Under the pieces are notes generated by a model, which saw only the letters and a program-made list of their open reading frames with translations, was not told the origin of the DNA and searched no databases. Below, piece by piece: positions 43,772-55,432 of a stretch of 64,000 nt of DNA. This stretch comes from Haemonchus contortus (Eukaryota; Nematoda; Chromadorea; Rhabditida; Trichostrongylidae), in the NCBI GenBank assembly GCA_000469685.2, contig LS997562.1, forward strand, positions 41,678,345 through 41,742,344. Reading direction: 5' to 3'. The stretch's first letter is position 1; every line of letters begins with the position of its first letter. The position numbers and the translations under genes were made by a program.

Positions 43772-44646
43772 TTAGGTTGGCAAATAAGTCCTGCGACAAA
43801 ATGGAGACCTTTTTTGAACCATTTCTAAATTTTTTCATATCAATCAATTTTCGGAAAAATATTTACTAAAGAAGTCAACAACCTTCTTTTATTCTTTGAG
43901 CCGATCACTGATGCCATCTCTTCAGGAGTGAGGGAGCTGTGACTCTAAGAAGTAATTGACTACCGTTTTTGGATCACATTAAGTTACGAATTTCTTTTTC
44001 ACAACGGGATGCTCAACAAGGGAGGGCACATGGTGAGTAAAAGGGGGAACGCTCCGGGAGTATTACTGATGAGTCATCTGGAACTAATCGGGATCGGTGA
44101 GCTTTTGACGTGGGTCGAAGCGAATTTTCAACGTGAGTTGTCCCTCTGTAGGGGCCTGATTTACGGTTTGATCGCCCTTCTCTAACCCCGTTGGCCAAAT
44201 TAAGGGGATCATAGGGGCAAGCGATAGCTGTGTCCATCCAGTCTGCGTTTAGCAACTCATAGTGGATGAATTCCTTCAACATCCATTAAATTAGGAGACG
44301 ATGCTTGCGTTACCCCGAAGGCTGGTATCTCCTGCAGTGAAGCGAACCAACCGATTGTTGACCGTTGATCGGTGAGCAGTGGTAGCATCGAATATGTTGC
44401 TGATATTTCGAGCCGCTACACCCGCGTTTTATCCTTGGCGTGCTCAGTAGAAGATGATGGTACGAATCGGGTGTTGTCAATTTATTGACCGTAACGCTCT
44501 GAAAGCCCACACGCGTGCCCTTACTTATGTATTAATTGCCTGAGGAATTTCCTACAAGTCTATCACCCTTGCTACCGTGTTCACACTGTTGATACAAATT
44601 TTCAACGCTTCAAATTTTTTGTCGCAGGACTTATTTGCCAACCTAA
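43772..44646 (-). mobile_element. mariner element, 875 bp, perfect 30-bp ends, dead transposase
   Basis: The terminal repeat TTAGGTTGGCAAATAAGTCC continues to GACAAAA and matches the other end exactly over about 30 bp. TA flanks both sides (43770-43771 and 44647-44648). On the minus strand a remnant reads WMLKEFIHYELLNADW, equivalent to the WD..G..HYELL segment of mariner transposases. Stops occur before and after, and the length is well under the usual 1.3 kb, so it is internally deleted. Confidence 0.85.
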
Positions 44647-44648
44647 TA

Positions 44649-47212
44649 TATAGATTACGACCGCTACCCAACAAGGTCTATAACGCGGTGGAAACGACAA
44701 AGCTCATCCGACCGCCAATAATTTGGGATTCTCAACTAATGATGTACCCGTGGAGGAAAGAAGGTCCAGTGATAACGAAATATTATAATGGTGTTATTAT
44801 CACTTGAGAACATTAGCGAGTACTACTCAATTCATTGGTTGCCTATCAAAACCTTTAATGATTCATAATTTTCAAGATCAAGAGCAGCCGATTGATACTT
44901 TTAATCGTAGGCGTATGCGTGGGCATGTGGTGCACGCATTGGCGTGCGTAGCCCAACTGGTTATGAAATAAGGGATAGCTATCAACATTTAGCATCGTAG
45001 TATCGCATTTTTGCTCTTAAATTACCAGTTTATTTTCTGAAAAAGATTGTTTTATTGCCTTTTTTTGATAATTTCTAAACTTGTCAGAAATTAGTTACAT
45101 TCTTTTTATGGCCCCAGACCCTTCTAAGAAACGCCATTGAAGGGGTCAGTTGATCGATAAAATCATGATCACCGTAGAAGTTTCGTAGTAACTATAACTG
45201 CTAAAAAAATGAATGAAGTAGAGGGAGCGCTAAATGGTGCTTATGACTGTACCCTAGGTTGAACCAGGTAGATTTTCAGGGTGTCTTATTTATTGGCTTG
45301 TGAGAGTACCACTGTAAACTTTGGCAGGCTTAGAATCATTGTATAGACCGGATACGCATCCAAATGAGTTCACGATTTCTAATCGAAGCAGTAGACGTGG
45401 CTCATCTTAGAAATGGTTGGCAGCGCTTGGTATTTCAAGCCTGGTTATATCCCAAATAGCCCATGAGGAGGAGATAGGGTGACAAACAGGCCGTTTATCA
45501 GGCAGAGTCCATAGGACCAATCTCATCCAGGGCATCTAAACTTTCTGTCCCACGGTATTGACTGGCTAGCATCGGATAGGTAAGCCATCCTCGAATTCTT
45601 ACTGCCATACAGAGCGAAAGGATTTGGTCTCAATTTAGAACCTGGTTGAACTACCTAATATAGCGCCTTCAAGAGTGAAGATATGACGGCAAAGATGCAC
45701 GATTCTGGTTGATTCTAATGGAGCGCGCCATGCACCGGTATCCTTTAGAAATAATAGAGGCTCGCATTGTTCAGTGACTCAAAGCGTCTAGCGAATGAAT
45801 GAGTCAAGTTCGATGTTCTCCGCGATGGACTTGGCAAGGGTTACCTTCCGCATGTTTACTCATTTATTTGTTCCATATGGTACTTGTAAATTATGCTCTC
45901 GCTTGATTACTCACTCATTTACTTATAGGGTACCTAGGTAATAAATGATAGAGGACTGTAATCAAAATACATAGTAATACCAGCAAAATTACCCAGAGTG
46001 CTCAAAAATATTGCTAAATATTCAATGGCTGCCTTGAGAAAAGTGCTTTCGAAAGGCTCATCTTCTCAGATGGAGCAAGTGAACCGCACAGCTCTCTCGT
46101 TATTTATAGGCAACGAACGAATACGGTACCTCGGCAAAAGGCGGTGTTTGAGATTCTCATAAAAAACGCGATCAAATCACAACCGATGTAACTAAGTTTC
46201 TGATTCAAACCCAATTCTATGTTGTATCGGACCTAGCAGTAAGGATGAAGTTGGCCCTAATTTTTTCCCATGTCCTCCCACTTTTCAGCCTTATTTCAGT
46301 TGCATAGGCGTTTCAGAGAGCTTGGAATAAATCAGATGAGTAGCTTTTCTCGAAAAATGATTATTTACCCTTCGAGTCATCTACCAAAACTGAACCATCT
46401 CAAGGCATTGATCCCCAATCCTTCCAACTACCTCTACATATATATCTGGGCCTAGCCTCGGTGATGATTCTTGACGTAGGCTCGACGAAGGAAACGTGAT
46501 TGATTGATATGAATGCTGCCACGCCTGTGCCCCTACACCGTAGATCAATCACTTCATCAGAAGATCTTCTGAAGCTTCGATGAGTGTGATAAGAACGTTT
46601 TTGGGATTAACGTATTGGAGCTTCTTTAACCTCTATCTATCACAAACGCGAGCGTCACGCTATCGGTGAAAAATGATACCCGAAAGTGATATCTCAAATC
46701 GGCTGTTCCTCGAATAGAACCAGAGAATCGAAGAAAACAAGAGGCATCTGCTGAATATACTGCTCACAATTAGGAACGAACTCGGCCTTGAAGACTTCAG
46801 ACTTCATAGATGGTATTGTCGATGCGAAGTAAAGGTTCTTGTGCTCTCCCCCCACGCCCGACCCCTCCCCTCCCAAGAACCGGGCATCCGTTTTTTTTTG
46901 GGCATTTTTCAAAACACACTTCCCTACCAGATTAGTTTCACTGAAGTATTGTGAAGAAATTTCGCCTTTCGATGAAAAGGCCATGCATGATCTGGCACGG
47001 CAAGTCTTCCCTTTCCTCTACCCCTTCCCCGCCAAGAAAAGAATCTGAACAAATTCCGATTCAATGAACGTTCAGACCGAAATACAACAAATGATGGCAG
47101 TGTTTTCTCTACCTTCGACCTTAAACACATAAACTAAAAGCTAAGGACTCAGTTTCTGACACTGATCAATCCCTTTTCGGATTGCGCCCACTCTTTTGAT
47201 TTTCATTTAGAA
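44649..47212. other. No gene recognised
   Basis: Short frames only. A GCGCGCCATGCACC variant of the recurrent motif lies at about 45725. Confidence 0.5.
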
Positions 47213-47415
47213 TCATAGTGAGGTTTGGACCCCTATACCGACTACACAATGACTTCTGAGAGAATGCTCTTCAAACAAGGCTGAACCCTCGGCGCTCCTC
47301 CCAGATGCTGTCTGGTATGAACTTGCAACGCAAAGAAATGGATGGTTGCATTGGCGAGAGTAGATCCGGGTTATGGTCCCCGAATCATGAGTGTGGAAGT
47401 AGTGGTGCTGTTCGG
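47213..47415 (-). mobile_element. Old diverged SINE copy on the minus strand
   Basis: On the minus strand it keeps CATGATTCGGGGACC, CCGGATC, CATACCAGACAGCATCTGGG, GAGG, TTGTGTAGTCGGTATAGG and CACTATGATTCT in the family order. Substitutions are heavy. Confidence 0.55.
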
Positions 47416-47470
47416 ATATATGAAAGGGTAAGGCAGCAAAAAATAACCGGTTATTCTGGAATGTGTCGCA

Positions 47471-47880
47471 ACACCTAGTGGGACCCACAGAGAAGAACGA
47501 TTGTTAGATTCACCAATAATACGCCATGCGTATAATTTCTACTCGAAGACGTCAACGAAATGGAATGCTCGCCGTGCCTAACAATAAGACAAAACTATAG
47601 AAAGCAATTAACATTACCGTCAATGCTCCACCTGAGTAACATCCTAATTCTGGTCGAATTCATATAATGCCTCTAGTACCTCGAGTTTAAGATTGCTTTT
47701 GTATGAGATTTCTTAGATTGCCTCGCCAGGTAATCGCCCACCACTACTGTCATGCGGTTGAAGGAGAACATTCAACAGAGTACGATTGGCTTACATTGGG
47801 GGATAGCATGCCTGCCGCCATGACACCTAGTGGGACCTACAGAGAAGAAGGGTTGGCTTAGATTGAGTGATAACATGCCA
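47471..47880. repeat. Duplicated blocks next to the long palindrome
   Basis: CACCTAGTGGGACC(C/T)ACAG followed by AGAAGAA occurs at about 47472 and 47825. TTGGCTTA.ATTG.G.GATA.CATGCC occurs at about 47787 and 47852. The palindrome starts 40 bp after the last copy, so the locus has been repeatedly duplicated. Confidence 0.7.
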
Positions 47881-47920
47881 AGGCATGTTACCCTGCAGTT
47901 CAAGCCAGAACAACCCCTCC

Positions 47921-48053
47921 TGAAGAGACCGTTAAGATAGGTCCTCTCCGACAGTTTTCATCCTTCATCCATCCTCAGGCCCTTCGCAGAAGGGCAGAGG
48001 ATGGATGAAGGATGAAAACTGTCGGAGAGGACCTATCTTAACGGTCTCTTCAG
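47921..48053. repeat. Near-perfect palindrome, 55-bp arms, 22-bp centre
   Basis: The left arm ends at 47975 (TTCATCCTTCATCCATCCT) and the right arm 47998-48052 is its exact complement (AGGATGGATGAAGGATGAAA start, AACGGTCTCTTCA end). The 22-bp centre contains its own 7-bp stem, GCCCTTC-gca-GAAGGGC. Transcription of either strand would give a long perfect hairpin. It could be a very recent foldback element, a hairpin-RNA source, or an assembly or amplification artefact. Confidence 0.9.
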
Positions 48054-50439
48054 CTGGTGAGAGCAGTACAGCTGTACCTTCCACTTCTACATGGACTGTA
48101 ATCTGATCCGATCCTTGCAGAACAGTTGAAAGAGAGAATTCTGGAGCCCAAGAAACCTGTCCAGAACAACCCCCGACACTTTTTTTTCAGAAAACCAGAC
48201 TTTCAAAGAAAAAAAAAAGCGAAATCGACTGGCCCAGGGACTATCAGATCAGGGGATAACTCACCTTTTTGGAAAGATTAGAGGGCTTTTCGGAGGAAAA
48301 CTGGAGGCGTTGTATTTACGTTGCTGGTATTCTTCTGCCGTCCGAGGTTTTTAGGTGGAACACTTCATTATGTTAACGGCCTAACGTTTCGACGTAATAT
48401 TCGTGTTCAGAGGCCTGAACGTAATGCGAGATGGTTTACATTACCCGATAGCGTTTGATCTCCCTAGCAAAGAACGACAGAACTCATCGAAAAAAACTAC
48501 CCCCTTCATGAAATACTTCATGAAATCTTTGCAGGTAATAATAACTATCATACTTTTTAAAGTTTAAGTTGTTGAGTTTTTTATTGGGCAGGTGTCTTGG
48601 CAATGTTACGTTATGTAAGGATTTTCAATCCACTACTGGTAATTTGGAAGTGAGACAGCGATTAGCTGCATCTCTACTCTCCGTAGTTCGAACCTGGACC
48701 TAGGTTTTCACAGCCTAATCGTTCCCTCCACCTCTCTGCTGTCATCATTTCAGTTGCAGACTTAACTGCGAGAAAAAAAGACTGGTTCGCATATACTTAC
48801 TTACTTCGATACTTTGATGGTCCATCGACGAGAGGATCTTCTCAGCGGGGACCACAGCTCCTGCATACCGCCCGATCTTTTGCGACTTGCTCAACTGCGT
48901 TCATTTCATTTTTCTCATTTTTCATTTTTTTCATTTTTCAGACAGCGGTTCGCATATTATCCGAGGTATTTATCAAAAATCTTCCCAATAAATAATCCTT
49001 TTACAATCTGGGGAAAATTCAATGTAGGATAGTTCCATTTGGTATACTAACGGGATATAATTTGACCTTACCCTGGCTAGCCATTGCACAATCGACCTAC
49101 ACATTCAAATGGTGATAAGATTCCGAGCGGCCGCTGAAGGCATGGCGCATCCAGTAGGTAATAGACCATTGTGATCACAATTGTATTCCTTACCCTGCTC
49201 CCGTACTTTATCACTAGAAGATCGAGCAGTAGGTACAGGAATGCGGTTCAGCGGATTGGTCCTAATCAGATTCTCTCAGAGCTCATGCCCACAGGGCAGA
49301 AGGTGAAGTGGGAGGAAGAATAAACGCTACTCCCAGACCTTTGATGATAATGGGCAGCAAAGTAGCGGAAGCAGGACGTTAATGCTCATTCATATCGTGG
49401 GCGTTTTATTCAATGCATAGCTCAGGAACTATGCGTTCCCACTGGTATTTCATATGACTCATTTCTGAATCAGATGCTGTTGATCGCTTCATCTAACCAA
49501 ACACATCATCCGTATTGATCGATTTTTTAGAATTTTTTCCTTCCAGAAACTTCTGATTTATTGATTTTTTCGAGTTCATCCGTACTGCATACTGATGGAA
49601 CACAACACAGACTGACTGATAAACCACTGTGTCAACGGAATTATTGACGTAATGGTGATGGAGAGTCTATGATGGCAGATGGGAACGGTTTTTTGTTCCT
49701 GAACCCCCCTCTTGCAACAGAGAAGAATTGCAGATCGGTTATCGATCGGGAAATGAAAAATCAGAGTTCAATCAGGGGAAAGAACAACCGTCAGAAGAGC
49801 ACATATGCCAATGCACCTGTTTGAGAGTCGAAGTGTATGAAATGTTTGGACGTTCTCTATTGATTTTCAAAGTCAACCAGTCGCACTTTAAAACCAGCAC
49901 TGAGGGGTTTTTTCGGCTCGTTGAGGTAAACTCGAAAGTTTTCGTCTGATTTCATCGGCAAACTCTTATCTGATCGAAGCGTTCCCTTTGCAAAATTAGC
50001 TGAAGGGTGTTAGCCCTGCAAGAGAACGAAGCGTTCTGAGCAGAATTTCACCTTCATTTTGCCCATGAATACGGAATATGAGTCGGTAGAACTCTCGGAA
50101 TTGGAACCTTAACCAGTAAGGTCCGAGGATCACTGAAACTCGTTAGTAGGAACATTTTCCCGGATTAGAGTGACCGGTGGTGTGCAGCCTGGAACCTGGC
50201 GGTTCCATTTCCTGTTTCCTCCCGGATCCATGGACAAGGGAAGAAGCCGGATGACTAACACAGTCGGAACTGAAGCTCCAATCAATGTCACGAGCGCTTC
50301 TGAATCAGCATACCACCACAAAAGGGCGCTGATGAGTCAGGGTCCGGTGTGAATCTCCACCTGATAAGCCCAACGACGACTATGCCTTGTCTACACCGAC
50401 CTGGGAACCCTACAACATGACAGCTCGATTAGCATAGTC
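48054..50439. other. No gene recognised
   Basis: A T-rich tract (catttttctcatttttcattttttt) lies near 48900 and a B-box-like GTTCGAACCTGG at about 48688. CATGGCGCATCC lies at 49141. No exons are supported. Confidence 0.5.
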
Positions 50440-50560
50440 TCCCCGTGGCGGCGAACGAAGGGGGTCGGGCTTAGCGCGGTTCGCGCCGTCCGAAGCCTCC
50501 ACCGGCGCCGCCGCCCGCCGCCACGGTGGTTGTTGTAAAGCGGCCGGCCGCGCGTTCAGT
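50440..50560. promoter_or_regulatory. GC- and CpG-rich island upstream of the poly-alanine exon
   Basis: About 120 bp are dense in CG dinucleotides (for example cgtggcggcgaacg, ccggcgccgccgcccgccg and gcggccggccgcgcg). This contrasts sharply with the AT-rich surroundings. It lies about 170-290 bp before the ATG at 50731, so a promoter-proximal or 5' leader role is plausible. Function is inferred from position only. Confidence 0.35.
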
Positions 50561-50730
50561 TGCGTGTTTGCCCCCACCTCGTCCACAGCAGGCAACCCCC
50601 CCCCCCTTTCCCGAACCGAACGATCCCTCTTATTGATATTTACTTCTACTACGCGAACGTCCGACGATATATACTACTTTTTCCGTACACATACATACTC
50701 ATACTATACTCATTACTACTACTGAGCACT

Positions 50731-50896
50731 ATGCTTAACGCCTTCGATTCGAACGACTTTAGCCCCATGGGCCAAATTGGGGCCGCTGCGGCCGCTGCTG
50801 CTGCCGCCGCCGCTGCTGCTGCTGCTGTACATCAACGCCCCAACACCACCGTCAGCACACCTCAGACACAGAATCGCCAGCCACCGATGTCCGTTG
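50731..50896 (+). CDS. Probable first coding exon with a 15-alanine run; unidentified protein
   Basis: ATG at 50731 opens a 55-codon frame: MLNAFDSNDFSPMGQIG, then 15 alanines written with mixed GCN codons, then a Pro/Thr/Gln-rich stretch (VHQRPNTTVSTPQTQNRQPP). It ends at a strong donor, TTG|GTGAGT, at 50896/50897 in phase 1. The mixed codons show selection for the residue rather than a simple GCN slippage tract. Low-complexity Ala/Gln/Pro N-termini are common in nuclear regulators, but the protein is not recognised. It could be the first exon of the plus-strand gene whose exons begin at 55433. Those need an intermediate exon entering in phase 1 and leaving in phase 0, which I could not place. 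Confidence 0.5.
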
Positions 50897-52464
50897 GTGA
50901 GTCGATTACCCTACAGGGGTTTTTCGGTTGTCTTCCGATTTCCGATACGACAGTGCGCTTTCCAAAATGATGTCAAAAAATAAAATAAAACATATATAGC
51001 ACATCATACCTAATTTAATTCTTCTACATTGAATCCTTCCTAACTTTCAAGAGGAATGTCAACTGCTGAATTAATTTTTGAAAAATTCTCACAAAAAATA
51101 ATTCCAAAGATTTTTTTGAAGTTGTGGATAAAAATCATATCAAATGGGACTACATAGCAACCGAGTTTTATTGTGGGCCTGCCATAAGCCCATGATGCGC
51201 CGTGTACTGGTATAGCAGTCTGAATCACGGGAGTAGTTGGAAGGTCGTGGGCTACATGCCTTATGAGATTATTGTCTAATATACTGTACTGGGCTGACTT
51301 TGCGACTAATACAACTTGATTCTATTTTATTTCTTATTATATCGCAAAGTGAAATAGTGTTCTTAAGAGGGGCTAAGCCTTGTTGTTTCGAAAGAGATCG
51401 AACTTGTTACTGGGCATTAGCTGGCACTGACTCCCTTCCGCTGCGCTAATAAGACTATGTCCGATTCTCTCTTTTCGCAGCACATGATTCCCATTTGTTG
51501 TGTTTGTTTGCTATTTCTTGTACTTCCAACGAATCTCGACCGCTCGCTGAGGTCCTCAACTGAGTGACAGCTAATGGGGCCCATTATTCTCAGTGGAACA
51601 CTTGGTTTAGGAGAAGTTCTTGCATCAAAGACAAACCGTTCAGTGCTGATCATTCTCAATGGGGGTGCATCATGCATTCGTCCTCTAGTAGGAATCATAG
51701 CGGGCTTTGAATGTGCTCACGATGATGTCTTCAAGGGTCAACCATTTCGAAAAAAGGGGATTTCGCCCCAGACGGGTTTGATGACATATGAGCAAATTCC
51801 TACAGGTGGATAGGCTGACTAAATTGAGGGCTCTCAGTTTAGAGACCAATCCTATAAATACGAAAGGGCCACCTGTCACTGCTCAGCTCTTAGCCCGTTG
51901 AGTTTCTTGCACTATTCGGGATTGATCAACACCGAACACTTTGTCCTTGACGTAGTGGCTTTGCTTGAAGCCAATGTTCGCTGAAAATAATCGTAACCTC
52001 ATTTGTTACCCAATTTAAGTTTGAAAGTAGCCGAGGTTCGCTATTGATTGCAAAATAATTAAGTCAGTAAATATGTAAATAGCTAAAAATAAGCAAGAAT
52101 TGATACTAATTATCAATAAATAATACAGTCAAGCAAAAAAAACTTGACTTTACTTAGGATTACAGCAAGGGGATAGCGCTGGAAGGCATCTTTTGAAAAA
52201 CATCCTTGAATCATTCAGAGCCATCAAAGAACGATATGTCATGGGAAAATTTTTGCATTGCTATTCGTATTCATTGAAAACGGACAGTGGATTAAGTAGA
52301 GTGGCAAAGGCTCTTAATATCAGTGGCTTTATCTTTGGATCAAATCCCTACCCTTCCCAGCAAAGTCCTCTAGCTCTAGGGGATCTCTAGAATGGAACCT
52401 TGCAAATAAAGGGGAGAAAACGCCGAGTATCTCACGGTATGACCGTCCAGGTGGGGGGCCGCAG

Positions 52465-52545
52465 GGAAATAAATAGACGAATAAGCAAATAAGTAAGTAA
52501 ATGAATGAGGGTAAGTAAGTAAATAAACAAATAAACAGATAAACA
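52465..52545. repeat. Degenerate (AAAT/AAGT)n tract
   Basis: aaataaatag, aagtaagtaaatgaatg, aaacaaataaacagataaac: an old tetranucleotide array. It opens a 150-codon minus-strand frame that is not a gene. Confidence 0.75.
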
Positions 52546-52765
52546 ACTGAGCATATGATCACATTAGCAGATAGACTTATCAAGGGATACATGCTTTCAG
52601 TACCCCCTACATTGTTCCATGGTTCTGGATAGGCCTGGTATACGTGTCTATTACAAAGAGCTATATTATCGCTAAGTGCTTCATCCTCTATCCTCTCCAG
52701 CGAACTTTGCAGAGGGAAAAACTGCTTCAGCTTTACAGCAGTATGAGTGTGTATGTGTGTAAAGA

Positions 52766-52800
52766 GCATCCATCCATCCATCTATCCATCCATCCATCGA
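52766..52800. repeat. (CATC)n microsatellite
   Basis: catccatccatccatctatccatccatccatc, one interruption. Confidence 0.9.
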
Positions 52801-54036
52801 AACCGTCTTTCTTTTGCCATCGTCAAAACGTTAATGTGAAACTTTCTATCTTGATGCTGACGGCAAGATAAGTAATCATAATGTGTAACTTTTAAGACCA
52901 GCCTTTTAAAAGGTCTCCTACACTGCTATCCCGTTGCTATGCTACTCTATCTTTCCGGCTTCCCGAACAAGATGAAATATGATAGGCACTGAAGTGCAGA
53001 AAACTGGAAAAATCATTTGAAAAACGTGTTGCTGAGATGGATGGATGATCGTGGTTGCAAAAAACACGAAAAGCATGGATCCAGCAGACGGGATTGATGA
53101 AGGGAATGAATACTTCAGCAAAATGTTACCTGGCTGGTCGTTGGATTGAATCTCAGCCAAGGACTTTAACTTTTCCATTTTTGCTGCTTTGAGTCAAAGC
53201 AAAGGAAACGGCAAGAGCATAATGGAGTGAGTAGTTTCACTTATTTCATGAGGCTGGTGCGCTTCTAACAACACCTATGATGTTGAATGACAGTCAGCTA
53301 CATGGCGTATCCCATAAGGCAGGCATGAGGCACTCAATCTCTCAATTCCAAACCGATTTGTATTGATCCATACGTCGGATCTGTTGTCTGTTCGTAAATT
53401 TACTTTAGTATTCCCACTAAGCTATCTCTCCCGGCTCCAAGGGGCCTAGGAAGTCGAAGATGATCAAGAGGATAAAGATGCCTGCCTCCGCTTCCACGGT
53501 ACATTAAATTTGGTCCCGATATGTACGTCCAGTTCTTCTACCCCATTACTTCTGGTCATTAAGTAAATGGCTTCCATTCACAACTGCGGAGTTTTTTTCG
53601 GAATTTATTACTGCCTTCAATTTAAAAAGTGAAGACCTCCTTACTACCATCAAAGTAAGAAGCGAAGACCTCCTCAAAAATTCAGCCGAAGATTTTTCTC
53701 TGTGCATTAAATTTACGGCTAACTGTTATCTGTGGAGGAAAAAATGACTGAATTACGATTAGTGTAAACTGCATCCGTCCCGCAAAACCCTGAAAAATGG
53801 TGCGCCGCTTTTACCCACTGCAATAATTCCTCGAGGGGACCGTTTCCGAAAAGTATTTTTAAAAGTTTTTCTTCAAAAGGTCCGTTTCGATATAAGTTTA
53901 CGACCAGTCGATCTAGATCAGTATTGTCATCATTACCAGAGCCACTTGGTATATACTAATAGTAACATTATTTTATTGATAAATACATTCTTAATATTAT
54001 TAGGGGCTAGCATTATCAATATACTTAATAATACAC

Positions 54037-54236
54037 GCCTAGACCTACCAGGCCTTCAAACCGGGTAATCGGTGTAAGACTCGTCTGGGAGTATAAAAAC
54101 ACTGACTTGCACATCGGGTGCCACCTCAAGACATTGTGTAGGACACAGACGTATACAATCAGCCGGACGATTTATAATAGGAGTGATTACGAGGCGCATC
54201 CCGCAAACAGGATTGATTGACACTAAAGATTTTATT
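54037..54236 (+). mobile_element. 5'-truncated SINE copy
   Basis: Starts within the body (CGCCTAGACCTACCAGGCCT) and runs through GACTCGTCTGGGAGTATAAA, CATCGGGTGCCACC and GAGGCGCATCCCGC to GATTGATTGACACTAAAGAT and TTTAT. It keeps the 3' end and lacks the tRNA head, as expected for incomplete reverse transcription. A 142-codon minus-strand frame over it is not a gene. Confidence 0.85.
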
Positions 54237-54726
54237 GCACCTTGCTTCAGGACACCTTGTTCATACCAATTCCTAATTCTGCAGCTGCACACAGTCTCAA
54301 TTGATAGTGCTGCCTTTCCAACTAAGTCTAAAAATGGAGGCAGACGCGCATGAGCGTGGCGTACCCTACTAGGAATAGTCATTAGAGTACCACTCAGAGA
54401 TGGTCCATTGGATGTGGCCCATGAAATACTAAACCTGTCTGCTATACCTGTTCTGAAAGTTCTGAAAATGGGCAACTTTTTCATCAGAGATTCTTTTCGA
54501 TCCTAACAATTCGGACTATTCCCATGTTCAACGAAGCAAATATAATCTATATACCAAATCAATATGATAAATATATGCGTATGATTTTATATTTACGGCG
54601 AAAAACATAAATATGTATATATCGTTTGCATTTTCTTGCAAAGTTACGTTTTTTCTCATTTTATTGTTTGTTTCGCCGTCACAATGGTCGATAATTTCGA
54701 CACATATTATTTTCAAGCCAGCTAAA

Positions 54727-54766
<40 letters not shown>

Positions 54767-54790
54767 GTCAATATTATTATCATTGTTATT
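54727..54790. repeat. (ATT)n microsatellite
   Basis: Thirteen or more att units starting near 54727, then imperfect att/gtt units. Confidence 0.9.
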
Positions 54791-54981
54791 GTTATTCCTG
54801 GTTTCATTTTCTTTGTGCTCATCTACCTATTTTATATTTCATCTAACGGACGTCGCACCAATGCATAGCCTAAGCCTGGGTATGAGGGTCAGTCAGGGAA
54901 ACCGAAAGACTTCTCAGGGAAACGGTACCGAGTGAGGTTGTGGCATAGAGATGAAAAGGTGGGAGGGACGATAAACTGGGT

Positions 54982-55095
54982 GTGTAACAGATTAGGCACA
55001 GAACATTATTATGATTGTTATCATTATTAATTACTGTTAATTAACAATTAATAATGATAATAATAATAATATGTTTTGCGCCTAATCTGTTAAAC
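54982..55095. repeat. 114-bp imperfect palindrome (foldback MITE candidate)
   Basis: GTGTAACAGATTAGGCACAG at the left pairs with the complement of CTGCGCCTAATCTGTTAAAC-like sequence at the right end. The inner AT-rich parts (TTATCATTATTAATT and AATTAATAATGATAA) also pair. No coding capacity. Confidence 0.7.
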
Positions 55096-55432
55096 ATGAG
55101 AAAGGGACGAATGGGGACGTTGCTGCGCCCGCTCGAGGAAGTCGATGGCCAACGGGACGACAGGTGATATAGGTGATCATTATTAATATTACTCAGTGTC
55201 TTTTATATCTTTTTTACCTTTTTCTCCAAAAGATATGGACGGCTCCATTCCTACTTGGTCCAATGACATTTTTCACTTCCCCTTGTCGTGACGCAGTCCC
55301 GTGTTCCTGTCCACCAGCCAGTCATTCTGATAGTCACGTCAGCCGAAGTGATACCGGTTGATCAACCAAATTGCTGAAGACCTAATCTTTGATTTCTCGA
55401 ACAATTAATCAAATATTTGGTGATCGTGTCAG

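Larger units (their letters stand above)
50897..54036. other. Putative intron after the poly-alanine exon; no exon placed
   Basis: If 50731 belongs to the gene at 55433, a linking exon should lie between 50897 and 55432. None was placed with confidence. Frames at 51417-51813 (79 and 93 codons, opposite strands) are unrecognised. Confidence 0.4.

Noticed and set aside
52329..52781. 150-codon minus-strand open frame
   Set aside because: Much of it is translated tetranucleotide repeat (CLFTYLP..., YLLICLFVYLF) with no recognisable protein.
54056..54484. 142-codon minus-strand open frame
   Set aside because: Overlaps a SINE in antisense.
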